64,000 nucleotides of DNA from positions 27,428 through 91,427 of the forward strand of contig CALKOT010000006.1 in the NCBI GenBank assembly GCA_938092015.1, written 5' to 3'. The notes under the pieces are model-generated. The model was given only the letters and a program-made list of their open reading frames with translations. It searched no databases and was not told the origin of the DNA. Positions 1 through 8,484 of the stretch are shown one piece after another. The number at the start of each line of letters is the position of its first letter. Position 1 is the stretch's first letter. The position numbers and the translations under genes are program-made. Origin of the DNA: an uncultured Paracoccaceae bacterium (GTDB taxonomy: Bacteria; Pseudomonadota; Alphaproteobacteria; Rhodobacterales; Rhodobacteraceae).

Positions 1-1077
1 GCGGATAGGCACGCCAATGCTGTCGCCGGAATAGCAGATGTTGCAGCCGATGCATTCACGGATGTCTTCTGACCGCCCTTCTTCAATCTTCTTCGGCAAG
101 AAGGGATCGGCGATTGAGGGGCGGGCGGCGCCAATCAAGTCCGTCACGCCCCGCTTGATCTGACTGACCATGGTATCGGGCGAAGTGAAACGGCCGACCG
201 TTACCACGGGCTTGGTCGTCACTGACTTCACCCAATTCATGTACGGCTCTAGCGCGCCTTCTTTGGTGAAGCGTGATGCGCCCATCTCCAGTGAATAGTC
301 GGCGATGTTGATGTCCCAGAGGTCCGGCAATTCGGCCAGCATCTCCAACATCTCTCGCCGTTCGCCTTGCTCTGGTTGGCCGTCTGCTATGACTGTCTCA
401 TCGGCTTTGAAACGAACTGCGATGGCGCAGTGGTCGCCGATGACCTCTTTCGTCTCCTCTATCAATTCCCGTGTGAGGCGTAGGCGGTTTTCCAGGTTGC
501 CGCCGTATTCGTCGCTCCGATTGTTGATCTTTGGATCGATGAAATTGGCGAGGAGGTAACCGTGCGTCGCGTAGACATAGACGACGTCAAACTCTGCCGC
601 CTTCGCCCTCAGCGCGGCGTTCCGGTGCCAGCGGCGGAGGTCGCGGATGTCAGACTTGTCCATCGCGCGGGTCTGGCTAGGGTGGCCCGATAGGATCGGC
701 ATGCTGGCGACATCCATCGGCACTTGGTGGGTCAAGTTGTTGGGGCTGCGCGCGCCCGAATACCACAGCTCAGCCCCTGCCAGCCCACCGTGTTCGTGCA
801 CGGCGTCCGTCATCATCCGGTTCGCCCGGATATCGCTGTCGTCCCAGAGTGATGCGGAAACGTGAGGTAGGTCGTCGGAAGTCGGGTGGATTGAGTTGTA
901 TTCGGTGCAAACAACGCCCCAGCCCCCCTCAGCCTTTACACCTCGCATCGCAGCGACAGTGCGCGGGCGCATCCAGCCCATGCCTGTGCAGTGCGGCACT
1001 TGGTAGAAGCGGTTCTTTGTGGTGACCGGGCCGAGTTTTACTGGCTCGAAAAGGATGTCGTAACGCGGGTCCCTCAT
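1..1077 (-). CDS. TMADH/DMGDH-like FMN oxidoreductase, 3' end outside window
   Basis: The visible 359 residues form the N-terminal FMN-binding TIM barrel of the Old Yellow Enzyme / trimethylamine dehydrogenase class, followed by the start of an iron-sulfur motif (ECIGCNIC, near residue 345). Members with this layout oxidatively demethylate secondary or tertiary amines and usually continue into a C-terminal NAD(P)/FAD Rossmann domain, which here lies beyond the left edge. The protein is a clear paralogue of the one at 6358-8445: both share FEPVK, KNRFYQVPHC and MRGVKAEGGWGVVCTE. The ATG at 1075-1077 overlaps the stop of the TetR gene (ATGA), so it is the last visible gene of the leftward transporter/regulator operon. 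The substrate cannot be read from sequence. Confidence 0.85.
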   Translation of the reverse strand, partial: MRDPRYDILFEPVKLGPVTTKNRFYQVPHCTGMGWMRPRTVAAMRGVKAEGGWGVVCTEYNSIHPTSDDLPHVSASLWDDSDIRANRMMTDAVHEHGGLAGAELWYSGARSPNNLTHQVPMDVASMPILSGHPSQTRAMDKSDIRDLRRWHRNAALRAKAAEFDVVYVYATHGYLLANFIDPKINNRSDEYGGNLENRLRLTRELIEETKEVIGDHCAIAVRFKADETVIADGQPEQGERREMLEMLAELPDLWDINIADYSLEMGASRFTKEGALEPYMNWVKSVTTKPVVTVGRFTSPDTMVSQIKRGVTDLIGAARPSIADPFLPKKIEEGRSEDIRECIGCNICYSGDSIGVPIR

Positions 1078-1742
1078 GAGGATTTAACGCAATCCAGCGC
1101 GACATCTTCCAACTCAAAGTGATCAGGAAAAAGACGTGAGATTGCCTTCATGCAGGTTGCATAGCTTTCTTCACGCGTCTCGTAGCTGGGATACAGCAGC
1201 AGGCTTAGCCACAAGCCATCCAACAGCGCTTCAACCGCATGTGCGGCCTCTACCGCTTTTTGCCCGCGATACCCGCCCTCAGCTATCAGATCAGCGCAGA
1301 TCCGCTTCAGCTCCGTCGAGCGTTCATTGTCGAACTTGTTGTGAATCTTCTGATAATTTGGCCTGTATTTGGCCTGCCCCCAGAAAGCAAACCAGACCGC
1401 GAGCTTCTTTTGCGTGCAGACCTTCTTGTCGAAATCAGCTTCTATGATTGCAGTCAGTTGGGCTGCTGGCTTGTCGCCAGCTTCCGCCAGCGTTTTGGTC
1501 CAAAGATCGTAATGCTCTTGCGCAAGATAGCCCAGCGTTGCGTCATAGAGCGCTTCTTTGCTTTTGAAGTGATAGTTCACGACGCCATGCGACAGCTTCG
1601 CTTTTTCGGTGACATGACGCAGCGTGGTGTCTGAAAATCCGCGCTTGGCGATCGAATCCATCGCCGCCATGATCAACTGCTTGCGTCGCACATCGCGCGG
1701 AGCAGTGCGTTTTGGATGGTCAGCTTTTTGCGGCTGGCTCAC
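1074..1742 (-). CDS. TetR-family regulator, BetI-like
   Basis: A 222-residue TetR-type repressor. Residues about 22-66 form the DNA-binding domain, with the recognition region around LRHVTEKAKLSHGVVNYHF; the C-terminal part (residues 95-200) resembles BetI, the choline/betaine-responsive repressor, including the FWGQAKYRPNY region. The start is GTG at 1740-1742, overlapping the upstream permease stop by four bases, and its own stop overlaps the next ATG, so it is translationally coupled inside the operon. The likely targets are the two TTGACTGAACGG boxes between 5877 and 6357, which would make it a local and autoregulating repressor that senses a methylated amine. The effector is inferred, not seen. 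Confidence 0.88.
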   Translation of the reverse strand: MSQPQKADHPKRTAPRDVRRKQLIMAAMDSIAKRGFSDTTLRHVTEKAKLSHGVVNYHFKSKEALYDATLGYLAQEHYDLWTKTLAEAGDKPAAQLTAIIEADFDKKVCTQKKLAVWFAFWGQAKYRPNYQKIHNKFDNERSTELKRICADLIAEGGYRGQKAVEAAHAVEALLDGLWLSLLLYPSYETREESYATCMKAISRLFPDHFELEDVALDCVKSS

Positions 1743-2584
1743 GCGTCTTCCCCGGCCGCAAGTTGCTGGTCGCGCAGGTCGCGGCGGTGCTGGCGGAACA
1801 TCAGGATCGCCGCGATGGCCACGCAGATGGCGACAAACAGGATGATGATCGTGGCGAGGGCGTTGATGTCAGGCCTCAGCCCTAACCGGATGCGCGAGAA
1901 GATCAAGATCGGTAGCGTGTTGGCGCCGGGCCCAGTCACAAAGCTGGCGATCACCAGATCGTCCAACGACAGCGTGAACGCCAGCAGCCAACCTGAGATC
2001 AGCGCTGGGGTAAGCTGCGGAATCGTAATCGCGGTCAGCACTTTGAAGGGTTTGGCGCCGAGATCCGCCGCAGCCTCCTCCAATGTCTGACCTACGCCAG
2101 TCAGGCGGGCCTGCACGGTGACGGCGACATAGGCCATGGAAAAGGTGATGTGGGCGATAGTGATGGTGGTGAAGCCACGCTCCGCCGGCCAGCCGATCGC
2201 CTCTTTCAGCGAGATAAAGAGGACCAGCAGGGATAACCCGGTGATTACCTCTGGCATCACCAGTGGTGCGACAAGCATACCGCCAAAAAGCGTCCGCCCT
2301 TTGAACCTGCCAAAGCGCACCATGACCAGCGCTGCTAGCGTGCCTAAGAGAGTTGCGAAGGTCGCGTTTACGAAGGCGATCTTCAGCGACAGGCTAACCG
2401 CCGCCCAGACATCTGGGCTGTCGAACAGCAGCTTTTCGTACCACCTTATCGACCAGCCGCTCCAAACGGGCACCAGTTTGGAATAGTTGAACGAGTAAAT
2501 CACCAAGAGGATCATTGGGATGTAGAAGAACGCCAGCCCGATGCTCAGCATGATCGTCAGAAAGCGGGATCGTTTACCGTACAT
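1739..2584 (-). CDS. ABC transporter permease, PotC/PotI type
   Basis: A 281-residue inner-membrane permease with an N-terminal membrane segment, four or five further hydrophobic segments, and the binding-protein-dependent transport EAA loop (LEEAAADLGAKPFKVLTAITIP, around residues 165-190) that docks on the ATPase. It matches the PotC/PotI branch of spermidine/putrescine importers, which also includes transporters for other cationic amines. The stop overlaps the TetR GTG start (GTGA) and the gene lies three bases after the PotB-type permease, so the two form a heterodimeric channel. The true cargo is probably the amine degraded by the neighbouring enzymes. Confidence 0.9.
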   Translation of the reverse strand: MYGKRSRFLTIMLSIGLAFFYIPMILLVIYSFNYSKLVPVWSGWSIRWYEKLLFDSPDVWAAVSLSLKIAFVNATFATLLGTLAALVMVRFGRFKGRTLFGGMLVAPLVMPEVITGLSLLVLFISLKEAIGWPAERGFTTITIAHITFSMAYVAVTVQARLTGVGQTLEEAAADLGAKPFKVLTAITIPQLTPALISGWLLAFTLSLDDLVIASFVTGPGANTLPILIFSRIRLGLRPDINALATIIILFVAICVAIAAILMFRQHRRDLRDQQLAAGEDA

Positions 2585-2587
2585 CGA

Positions 2588-3532
2588 CTACGACGCCTCC
2601 GACGCTTTGCCCTGATAGTACTGGAACAGAATGATCGGCAGCACCAAAAGGAACAGCAACACAATGGCGACCGCAGCAGCAACCGGCCAGTCTGTGTTGC
2701 GTGAGAATTCATTGAACAGAACCCGCCCGATCATCTGAACATTACCGCCGCCTAAAAGATCGGGAATGACGTACTCGCCAGTGGCGGGAATGAACACCAG
2801 AAGTGAGCCCGCAATGATCCCAGGCATGGTCAGGGGCAGAGTCACCTTGAAGAACGTGTTTGTTGGGCGCGATCCCAGGTCTGCTGCAGCCTCATTCAGG
2901 CTGCCGTCAAGCTTCTCCATGTTCGCGTAAAGCGGCAGGATCATGAACGGCATGTAGGTGTAGACGATACCCAGATAGACCGCGAATACGGTGTAGAGCA
3001 TGCGGATCGGTTCATCTATTACACCCATCGCGATCAGCAGATTGTTGATCGTGCCCTGGTCGGCCAAAAGCCCCATCCACGCGTAGACACGCAGCAAAAA
3101 CGATGTCCAGAACGGCAGGATGATTGCGAACAGCAACAACGGCTTAGCTACGGGGCCGGATCGCACAATGCCATAGGCGATGGGATAGCCCAGCAGCAGG
3201 CAAAGGATCGTGCAGGTGACCGATATTTTCAGCGAATTGATGTAGGTATTTACGTAGAGGCTGTCTTCCAAAATGTAGATGAAATTATCGAAGACGATAC
3301 GGATCGTAAGGATGCCGCCATCGGTCCATTCGATCATCTTCGTGAAGGGAGGGCTGGCGATGGCCAGCTCTGCTACGCTGATCTTCGCAACGATGAAAAA
3401 CGGCGCGAGGAAGAACAGGAGGAGCCAGGCAAACGGGATTACGACGATGATTGTCCGCCAGCGCGACTGTGCCCAGCGGCCCAGCCGTTGCAGTGCGCTT
3501 GGCGCAGTCGTATCGCCAATAGTGTCGCTCAT
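2588..3532 (-). CDS. ABC transporter permease, PotB/PotH type
   Basis: A permease of 314 residues with about six membrane segments and the EAA loop (NEAAADLGSRPTNTFFKVTLP) near the C-terminal third. A start further upstream (3565) is possible, but the ATG at 3530-3532 overlaps the stop of the ATPase gene by four bases (ATGA), the same coupling seen at the other joints of this operon, so I prefer it. It pairs with the PotC-type permease downstream. Family knowledge places it in the polyamine/opine/amine (POPT) importer group; specificity is not readable from the permease. Confidence 0.88.
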   Translation of the reverse strand: MSDTIGDTTAPSALQRLGRWAQSRWRTIIVVIPFAWLLLFFLAPFFIVAKISVAELAIASPPFTKMIEWTDGGILTIRIVFDNFIYILEDSLYVNTYINSLKISVTCTILCLLLGYPIAYGIVRSGPVAKPLLLFAIILPFWTSFLLRVYAWMGLLADQGTINNLLIAMGVIDEPIRMLYTVFAVYLGIVYTYMPFMILPLYANMEKLDGSLNEAAADLGSRPTNTFFKVTLPLTMPGIIAGSLLVFIPATGEYVIPDLLGGGNVQMIGRVLFNEFSRNTDWPVAAAVAIVLLFLLVLPIILFQYYQGKASEAS

Positions 3533-4671
3533 GAGCCAAGCAGCATGGCGCTGGACGGTTCCCACCTGAGGTAGACTTTATCCTTCCAGGTGATGCCATG
3601 GGTCCGGGTTTTTGGACGGATCAAATTGGGCGCGGTGACGTCGATGATCTCACCATTCGTCAGCCGCACTTTGTATAGCGAAGTCTCGCCGAGATAGCCG
3701 ATGTCATCGACCATGCCTTCAGTCTGGTTCGGTCCCGCTGTCTCATGGGGAGAGGTCGTCAGGTAGATCTTCTCGGGCCGCAGCGCGACCCAGATCTGGC
3801 TGCCTTCGGCGAAGGTGTGGCCGTGATCAACATAGACCTCGCCCAAGTCAGTAGCGACACGGATATGGTCAGCGCCATTCTCAGTAACTTTGCCCGGCAT
3901 GATATTGGCCGAGCCGATGAAGTCAGCAACGAACCGGGTTTCCGGGAATTCATAAATCTCGGTCGGTGTGCCAATCTGGATAAACCGGCCCTTGTCCATC
4001 ACCGCCATGCGGGTCGACAGGGTCATCGCCTCTTCTTGATCATGGGTGACGACGATGAAGGTGACGCCAACCTGTTCCTGAATATTCGCCAGTTCAAACT
4101 GGGTTTGCTTGCGCAACTTCTTGTCGAGCGCAGCAAGGGGTTCATCCAGCAGCAATAACTTCGGCTCTTTCACCAAAGAGCGGGCCAGCGCGACGCGCTG
4201 ACGCTGGCCACCGGATAACTGCTGGGGTTTGCGTTTTTTGTAGTCCTCCAGCTCAACCAGTTTCAGGATCTCATGAACCCTGTCTTCGATCTCAGCTTTT
4301 GCGATCTTGTCTTGCTCCAGACCAAAGGCAACGTTCTTTTCGACCGACATGTGTGGGAACAGCGCGTAGGACTGGAACATCATGTTCGTTGGGCGCTCAA
4401 AGGCCGGTACATCCGACATGTTCACGCCGTCGATGTTGATTGAACCGCTCTCTGGAAACTCGAACCCCGCCAACATGCGCAACAAGGTGCTTTTCCCGCA
4501 GCCAGACCCGCCCAGCAGGCAGAACAGCTCGCCCTGCATGATGTCGAGATCGACATTTTCGACGGCGGTGACGTCGCCAAATTTTTTGGTCACACCCCTG
4601 ATCTGAACAATAGGTTCAGAACCATTCTGGTCATGGATGGGCGTGGTTGGGGCGGATTGTGCGTCAGCCAA
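3529..4671 (-). CDS. ABC transporter ATP-binding protein, PotA/PotG type
   Basis: A 380-residue import ATPase. Residues 54-61 are the Walker A motif (GGSGCGKS), Q100 lies in the Q-loop, LSGGQ is at 152-156, and Walker B (LLLLDEP) is at about 172-178, followed by the H-loop histidine in VVTHDQEE. The C-terminal 130 residues fit the TOBE regulatory domain usual in PotA/PotG proteins. It energises uptake through the two permeases encoded just downstream and sits about 95 bases after the binding-protein gene. All catalytic motifs are intact. Confidence 0.93.
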   Translation of the reverse strand: MADAQSAPTTPIHDQNGSEPIVQIRGVTKKFGDVTAVENVDLDIMQGELFCLLGGSGCGKSTLLRMLAGFEFPESGSINIDGVNMSDVPAFERPTNMMFQSYALFPHMSVEKNVAFGLEQDKIAKAEIEDRVHEILKLVELEDYKKRKPQQLSGGQRQRVALARSLVKEPKLLLLDEPLAALDKKLRKQTQFELANIQEQVGVTFIVVTHDQEEAMTLSTRMAVMDKGRFIQIGTPTEIYEFPETRFVADFIGSANIMPGKVTENGADHIRVATDLGEVYVDHGHTFAEGSQIWVALRPEKIYLTTSPHETAGPNQTEGMVDDIGYLGETSLYKVRLTNGEIIDVTAPNLIRPKTRTHGITWKDKVYLRWEPSSAMLLGS

Positions 4672-4766
4672 ACCGGGCCTCGTCAGTTAGGGGAATGTTG
4701 GGTGGCGGGCAGTCGTCATGCGCGGCGGCGATCCCAAAAGGCTGCCGCCGCGCTGACCAATTGCCG

Positions 4767-5876
4767 TCAGTTAGCGGCTTTGAAGTTGGTCCAGGTACGC
4801 GTCTCCAACCGCTCAAGCTTTGGCGGTTTCACGGCTACGGTGTACATCTTTTCGACCTGATCTGACGTTGGGAACGCAGCTGGGCTGGTTTTCACTTCGT
4901 CGTCCACCATGGCCTTCGCCGTTTTGTTGGCGGTGGCGTACCAAGTAAAGTTGGTGTCAGCGGCTCCGACCTCAGGGCGCATCATGTAATCGAGGAACAG
5001 ATATGCGTCCTCTTTGTTCGATGCGTCTTTCGGGATGATCCAGCCATCCACCCAGAACTGCGCCGCATTCTGGCCAGCAGGCAGGAAGAAGTCGAGCACG
5101 ACGCCAGTGTTCGCCTCAGCTGCGCCTGACATGGCCAACAGGCCATCGGGGCCCCAGGTGGTTGAGACGCAGAACTCTTTCTGCGGCATACGCTGGTAGG
5201 CGTAGTTGTCGAATGTCTTGATGTGCGGGCGAATCGACGCGAACAGCTCAGCAACCTCTGCGTAGGCGCCTTTGTCTGTCGTGTTCGGGTCGTGACCCAG
5301 ATAGGCCAGCGCCATTGGCACCATGTCGCCCGGAGAATCGAGGAAGGAAACGCCGCATTTCGCGACTTTCGACAGATGTTCAGGATCGAAAATCAGATCG
5401 AGCGAGCCGATGGGCGCATCTGGATACGTCTCTTTCACCAGCTCGGCGTTATACGTCACGCCGTGGGTGCCCCACATGTAGGGGATGATGTGATTGTTGT
5501 CCGGGTCCCAGTTGGCGGCCAGCTGGCCCATTACCGCGGGATCCATGTGCTGAATATTGGCCAGTTTGGATGTGTCCAGCTCTTCCACGATGCCGGCCTT
5601 GATCAGGCGCGCGACAGAACTTGCCGAATGGCTGACCACGTCATAACCGCTGCTGCCTGCCAACAATTTGGCGTCGACCGCTTCGACTGAATCATAGGTG
5701 TCGTAGATCACCTTGATCCCGTATTCCTTTTCAAAATTAGCAATCGTTTCTTCGCCGATGTATTCACCCCAGTTGGTGACTTTCAGCACTCGGTCTTCAG
5801 CTGAGGCGGACCCGGCCAGCAGCAGGCCCACTGCTGCTGCGCTGGCGAGCGCCATGAAATTCTTCGAAAATTCCAT
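4767..5876 (-). CDS. Periplasmic amine/polyamine-binding protein, PotD/PotF type
   Basis: A 369-residue secreted substrate-binding protein. The first 26 residues form a Sec signal peptide ending in GSASA-ED, and the mature part begins with the RVLKVTNWGEYI block typical of PotD/PotF proteins. It is the first gene of the leftward transporter operon, directly downstream of the divergent control region. In PotF-type proteins the pocket binds putrescine or spermidine through acidic and aromatic residues; the co-transcribed demethylation genes suggest a methylated amine here. That specificity is inference from context. Confidence 0.92.
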   Translation of the reverse strand: MEFSKNFMALASAAAVGLLLAGSASAEDRVLKVTNWGEYIGEETIANFEKEYGIKVIYDTYDSVEAVDAKLLAGSSGYDVVSHSASSVARLIKAGIVEELDTSKLANIQHMDPAVMGQLAANWDPDNNHIIPYMWGTHGVTYNAELVKETYPDAPIGSLDLIFDPEHLSKVAKCGVSFLDSPGDMVPMALAYLGHDPNTTDKGAYAEVAELFASIRPHIKTFDNYAYQRMPQKEFCVSTTWGPDGLLAMSGAAEANTGVVLDFFLPAGQNAAQFWVDGWIIPKDASNKEDAYLFLDYMMRPEVGAADTNFTWYATANKTAKAMVDDEVKTSPAAFPTSDQVEKMYTVAVKPPKLERLETRTWTNFKAAN

Positions 5877-6034
5877 TTCCCTGTTTCCTTCTTTGTTGGA
5901 TCGTAACTTTTTGCTAGCGGTAGAATGATCTTTGCCGTCCTCTTACCGCAATATCTCAGGCGTAGCGTTTTCGCTTCACCAAGTTTTGCATGGCGGCCTT
6001 ATTGGCCGCTTCCCGTCAGACCCCCTCTGACTAT

Positions 6035-6050
6035 CTGACCGTTCAGTCAA
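6035..6050 (-). promoter_or_regulatory. Operator-like box A for the TetR regulator
   Basis: Read on the minus strand the box is TTGACTGAACGGTCAG, with TGAC...GTCA as outer symmetric parts. It shares its first 12 bases exactly with box B at 6247-6266. The TTGA-x-TGAACG core resembles published BetI operators (TTGATTGAACGTTCAAT type), in keeping with a BetI-like TetR gene in the operon. Binding is inferred. Confidence 0.55.
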
Positions 6051-6246
6051 AACGCTATGATAAGCCTTTCGCGAGAGTCAAGCTGATCTGCAGGCGCATG
6101 TAAGACGACGATGGCGCGAATGTTAACGCTGCGCAATTCACATTTCACTTACCCCATATAGCTTTTCGGGCGGCCTTACATCTAAGGCCGAACTAGTAAT
6201 TGGAGCCACCGAAATTGTTGAGCCTTGTTTTTCTCTGTGCTAGCAA

Positions 6247-6266
6247 TTGACTGAACGGCCAGTCAG
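6247..6266 (+). promoter_or_regulatory. Operator-like box B for the TetR regulator
   Basis: The box reads TTGACTGAACGGCCAGTCAG and contains a perfect 6-bp inverted repeat, TGACTG and CAGTCA, around a 6-bp centre. It matches box A over TTGACTGAACGG. It lies about 90 bases before the start of the rightward operon, a usual place for a repressor site. Confidence 0.58.
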
Positions 6267-6357
6267 AAAGCGTCCGAGTTGAGGCGGATACGATTGGTAT
6301 ATTGGGTACTTTACCAGCCTTTGGATTGGCGATGCCTGAAGTTGCAGGATGACAAAC

Positions 6358-8445
6358 ATGACGCTAGCGCCCACCCACAAGATCCTGTTTGAGCCTGTGA
6401 AGATTGGGCCGAAAGTCGCAAAGAACCGCTTCTATCAAGTTCCCCATTGCAACGGCATGGGCCACCGCTGGCCCCGCACCATGGCCGAAATGCGCGGTGT
6501 GAAAGCCGAAGGCGGCTGGGGTGTCGTCTGCACCGAAGAATGTTCAATCCACCCGACCAGTGACCTGACCCCGGCGACGTTGATGCGCCTTTGGGATGAC
6601 AGCGACCTGCCGGTGCATCAACTGATGATCGACAAAGTGCATGAGCATGGCGCGCTGGCGGGCATTCAGCTGGTTCACAACGGTCAGTCGGTCAGCAACT
6701 ACCTGACCCGGATGCCGACGATGGCGCCTTCTGCCGCGCCCAACGAAGCGTCGAACTCCACACAGGCGCGGGCGATGGACAAGGAAGACATCCGCACCCT
6801 CCGCCGTTGGTTCCGCGAAGCAGCGCTGCGGTCACGGCGGGCGGGCTATGACATCGTTTATGTCTATGCGGCGCACGGCATTATGACATTGCTCTACCAG
6901 TTTCTGCTGACGCGTTATAATCAGCGCACTGACGAATACGGCGGCAGCCTTGAAAACCGCGTGCGGCTGGTCCGTGAGGTGTTGGAGGATACCAAGGACG
7001 CCATCGGCCACGACACAGCCGTCGCTTTCAGGTTTGCGGTGGATGAGTTGATGGGCGAGAACGGCATGCACGCGGCGGAAGCTGAAGACATTGTCGGCAG
7101 CCTCGCCGAGATCCCCGACCTTTGGGACGTGAACGTCGCTGATTGGGGCAATGACAGCTTGCCGTCCAGGTTTGGCGTTGAGGGCGCACAGGCAGACTAC
7201 ATTCGCTTTGTGAAGAACCTGACAACCAAACCTGTGGTTGGGGTTGGTCGCTTTACTTCGCCTGATACAATGGTCAGTCAGATAAAACGCGGTGTGCTTG
7301 ATATGATAGGCGCCGCGCGACCGTCAATAGCCGATCCTTTCCTGCCCAGCAAGATCGAGCAGGGACGGGTCGATGAGATCCGCGAATGCATCGGCTGCAA
7401 CATGTGCACCACTGGCGACTACATCGCCTATCCCATGCGGTGCACGCAAAACCCGACAATGGGTGAGGAATGGCGCAAAGGCTGGCATCCGGAAAAGATC
7501 ACCTCAGCTACATCTAACGACAATGTGCTTGTGCTAGGGGGTGGCCCTGCGGGGTTGGAGGCTGCGTTGGCGCTTTCCAATCGTTCCTATGATGTGACTT
7601 TGGCCGACGCGAGCCATGACCTTGGTGGAAGGGTGCTGCAGGAAACCGCGCTGACGCCCTTGGTTCAATGGAAGCGGGTTTCGGATTTCCGCAGCTACAT
7701 GTTGTCCACTCGGGCTAACGTGCAGACCTTCACTCAAAGCCGGATGGATGCTGATAATGTGTTCGAGCTAGGTTGCAATCATATCGCTGTCGCAACGGGA
7801 TCGAAGTGGCGGACTGACTTTCAGGGACTGCATCACCGCGAACCGGTTGCTCACGAATATCTCACGATGATCCTCTCACCAGAGGCTATCATGGGCGGCC
7901 ACGCTCCTGAAGGTAGGGTAATGATCTTCGACGATGATCACTACTATCTTGGCAGCGCCCTGGCTGAGCACTTGGCCATGACTGGCGCTGACGTTGTTTT
8001 GGTGACCCCAGCGGCAGAGGTGTCAGGATGGACTCACTTTACGCTTGAATATGAGCATATCCAGGTGCGCCTCAGGAAACTGGGTGTGCAGATCATCTGT
8101 AACCACGCCATTCATTCTGTAGGCGATGGATATGTCGATGTCGCATGTGTTTTCTCTGAAAACACGCAGCGCATCGAGGCGAGATCCGTAGTGCCGGTAA
8201 CCGCCCGCATAAGCGAGGATACTGTCTATCAGAAGCTTATCAATCGCCGTTCAGAATGGGCCGATCATGGGATCAAAACGGTGACGTTGATAGGTGATAG
8301 CCTTGCACCGGGCACGATCGCCATGGCGGTTTACGCCGGCCATCAGTTCGCGCGAGAGCTTGAAGCGCCTGTTGACCGTGACATGCCTTTTCGGCGTGAG
8401 AACGATTTCGACACGACCAGATCATGGCCGGAATTCAAAGCATGA
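6358..8445 (+). CDS. TMADH/DMGDH-like FMN, 4Fe-4S, dinucleotide-binding demethylase
   Basis: A 695-residue flavoprotein of the trimethylamine/dimethylamine dehydrogenase and N-methylproline demethylase class. The N-terminal 340 residues form the FMN TIM barrel; CIGCNMC plus a fourth Cys eleven residues later (about residues 344-362) are the 4Fe-4S ligands; a GGGPAGLEAALAL Rossmann fingerprint begins near residue 392 and starts the C-terminal FAD/ADP domain. The reaction is probably oxidative N-demethylation with release of formaldehyde. I chose ATG 6358 because AGGA lies 8 bases upstream; ATG 6349 in the same frame is possible. It is a paralogue of the gene at 1-1077 and first in the rightward operon. 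Confidence 0.88.
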   Translation: MTLAPTHKILFEPVKIGPKVAKNRFYQVPHCNGMGHRWPRTMAEMRGVKAEGGWGVVCTEECSIHPTSDLTPATLMRLWDDSDLPVHQLMIDKVHEHGALAGIQLVHNGQSVSNYLTRMPTMAPSAAPNEASNSTQARAMDKEDIRTLRRWFREAALRSRRAGYDIVYVYAAHGIMTLLYQFLLTRYNQRTDEYGGSLENRVRLVREVLEDTKDAIGHDTAVAFRFAVDELMGENGMHAAEAEDIVGSLAEIPDLWDVNVADWGNDSLPSRFGVEGAQADYIRFVKNLTTKPVVGVGRFTSPDTMVSQIKRGVLDMIGAARPSIADPFLPSKIEQGRVDEIRECIGCNMCTTGDYIAYPMRCTQNPTMGEEWRKGWHPEKITSATSNDNVLVLGGGPAGLEAALALSNRSYDVTLADASHDLGGRVLQETALTPLVQWKRVSDFRSYMLSTRANVQTFTQSRMDADNVFELGCNHIAVATGSKWRTDFQGLHHREPVAHEYLTMILSPEAIMGGHAPEGRVMIFDDDHYYLGSALAEHLAMTGADVVLVTPAAEVSGWTHFTLEYEHIQVRLRKLGVQIICNHAIHSVGDGYVDVACVFSENTQRIEARSVVPVTARISEDTVYQKLINRRSEWADHGIKTVTLIGDSLAPGTIAMAVYAGHQFARELEAPVDRDMPFRRENDFDTTRSWPEFKA

Positions 8446-8484
8446 CGGCAGAGTGCGTTCTATAAGTAAGATTGGAACATCCCG

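Larger units (their letters stand above)
5877..6357. promoter_or_regulatory. Divergent control region of the amine island
   Basis: This non-coding stretch separates the leftward transporter operon from the rightward demethylase operon, so both promoters must lie here. It holds two operator-like boxes (6035-6050 and 6247-6266) in opposite orientation, about 210 bases apart, one nearer each operon start. I do not see a strong sigma-70 promoter; the AT-richer parts at 5890-5930 and 6120-6245 are the likeliest places. A short repeat of the form tcagaccccctctga lies at about 6017-6031. Confidence 0.6.
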
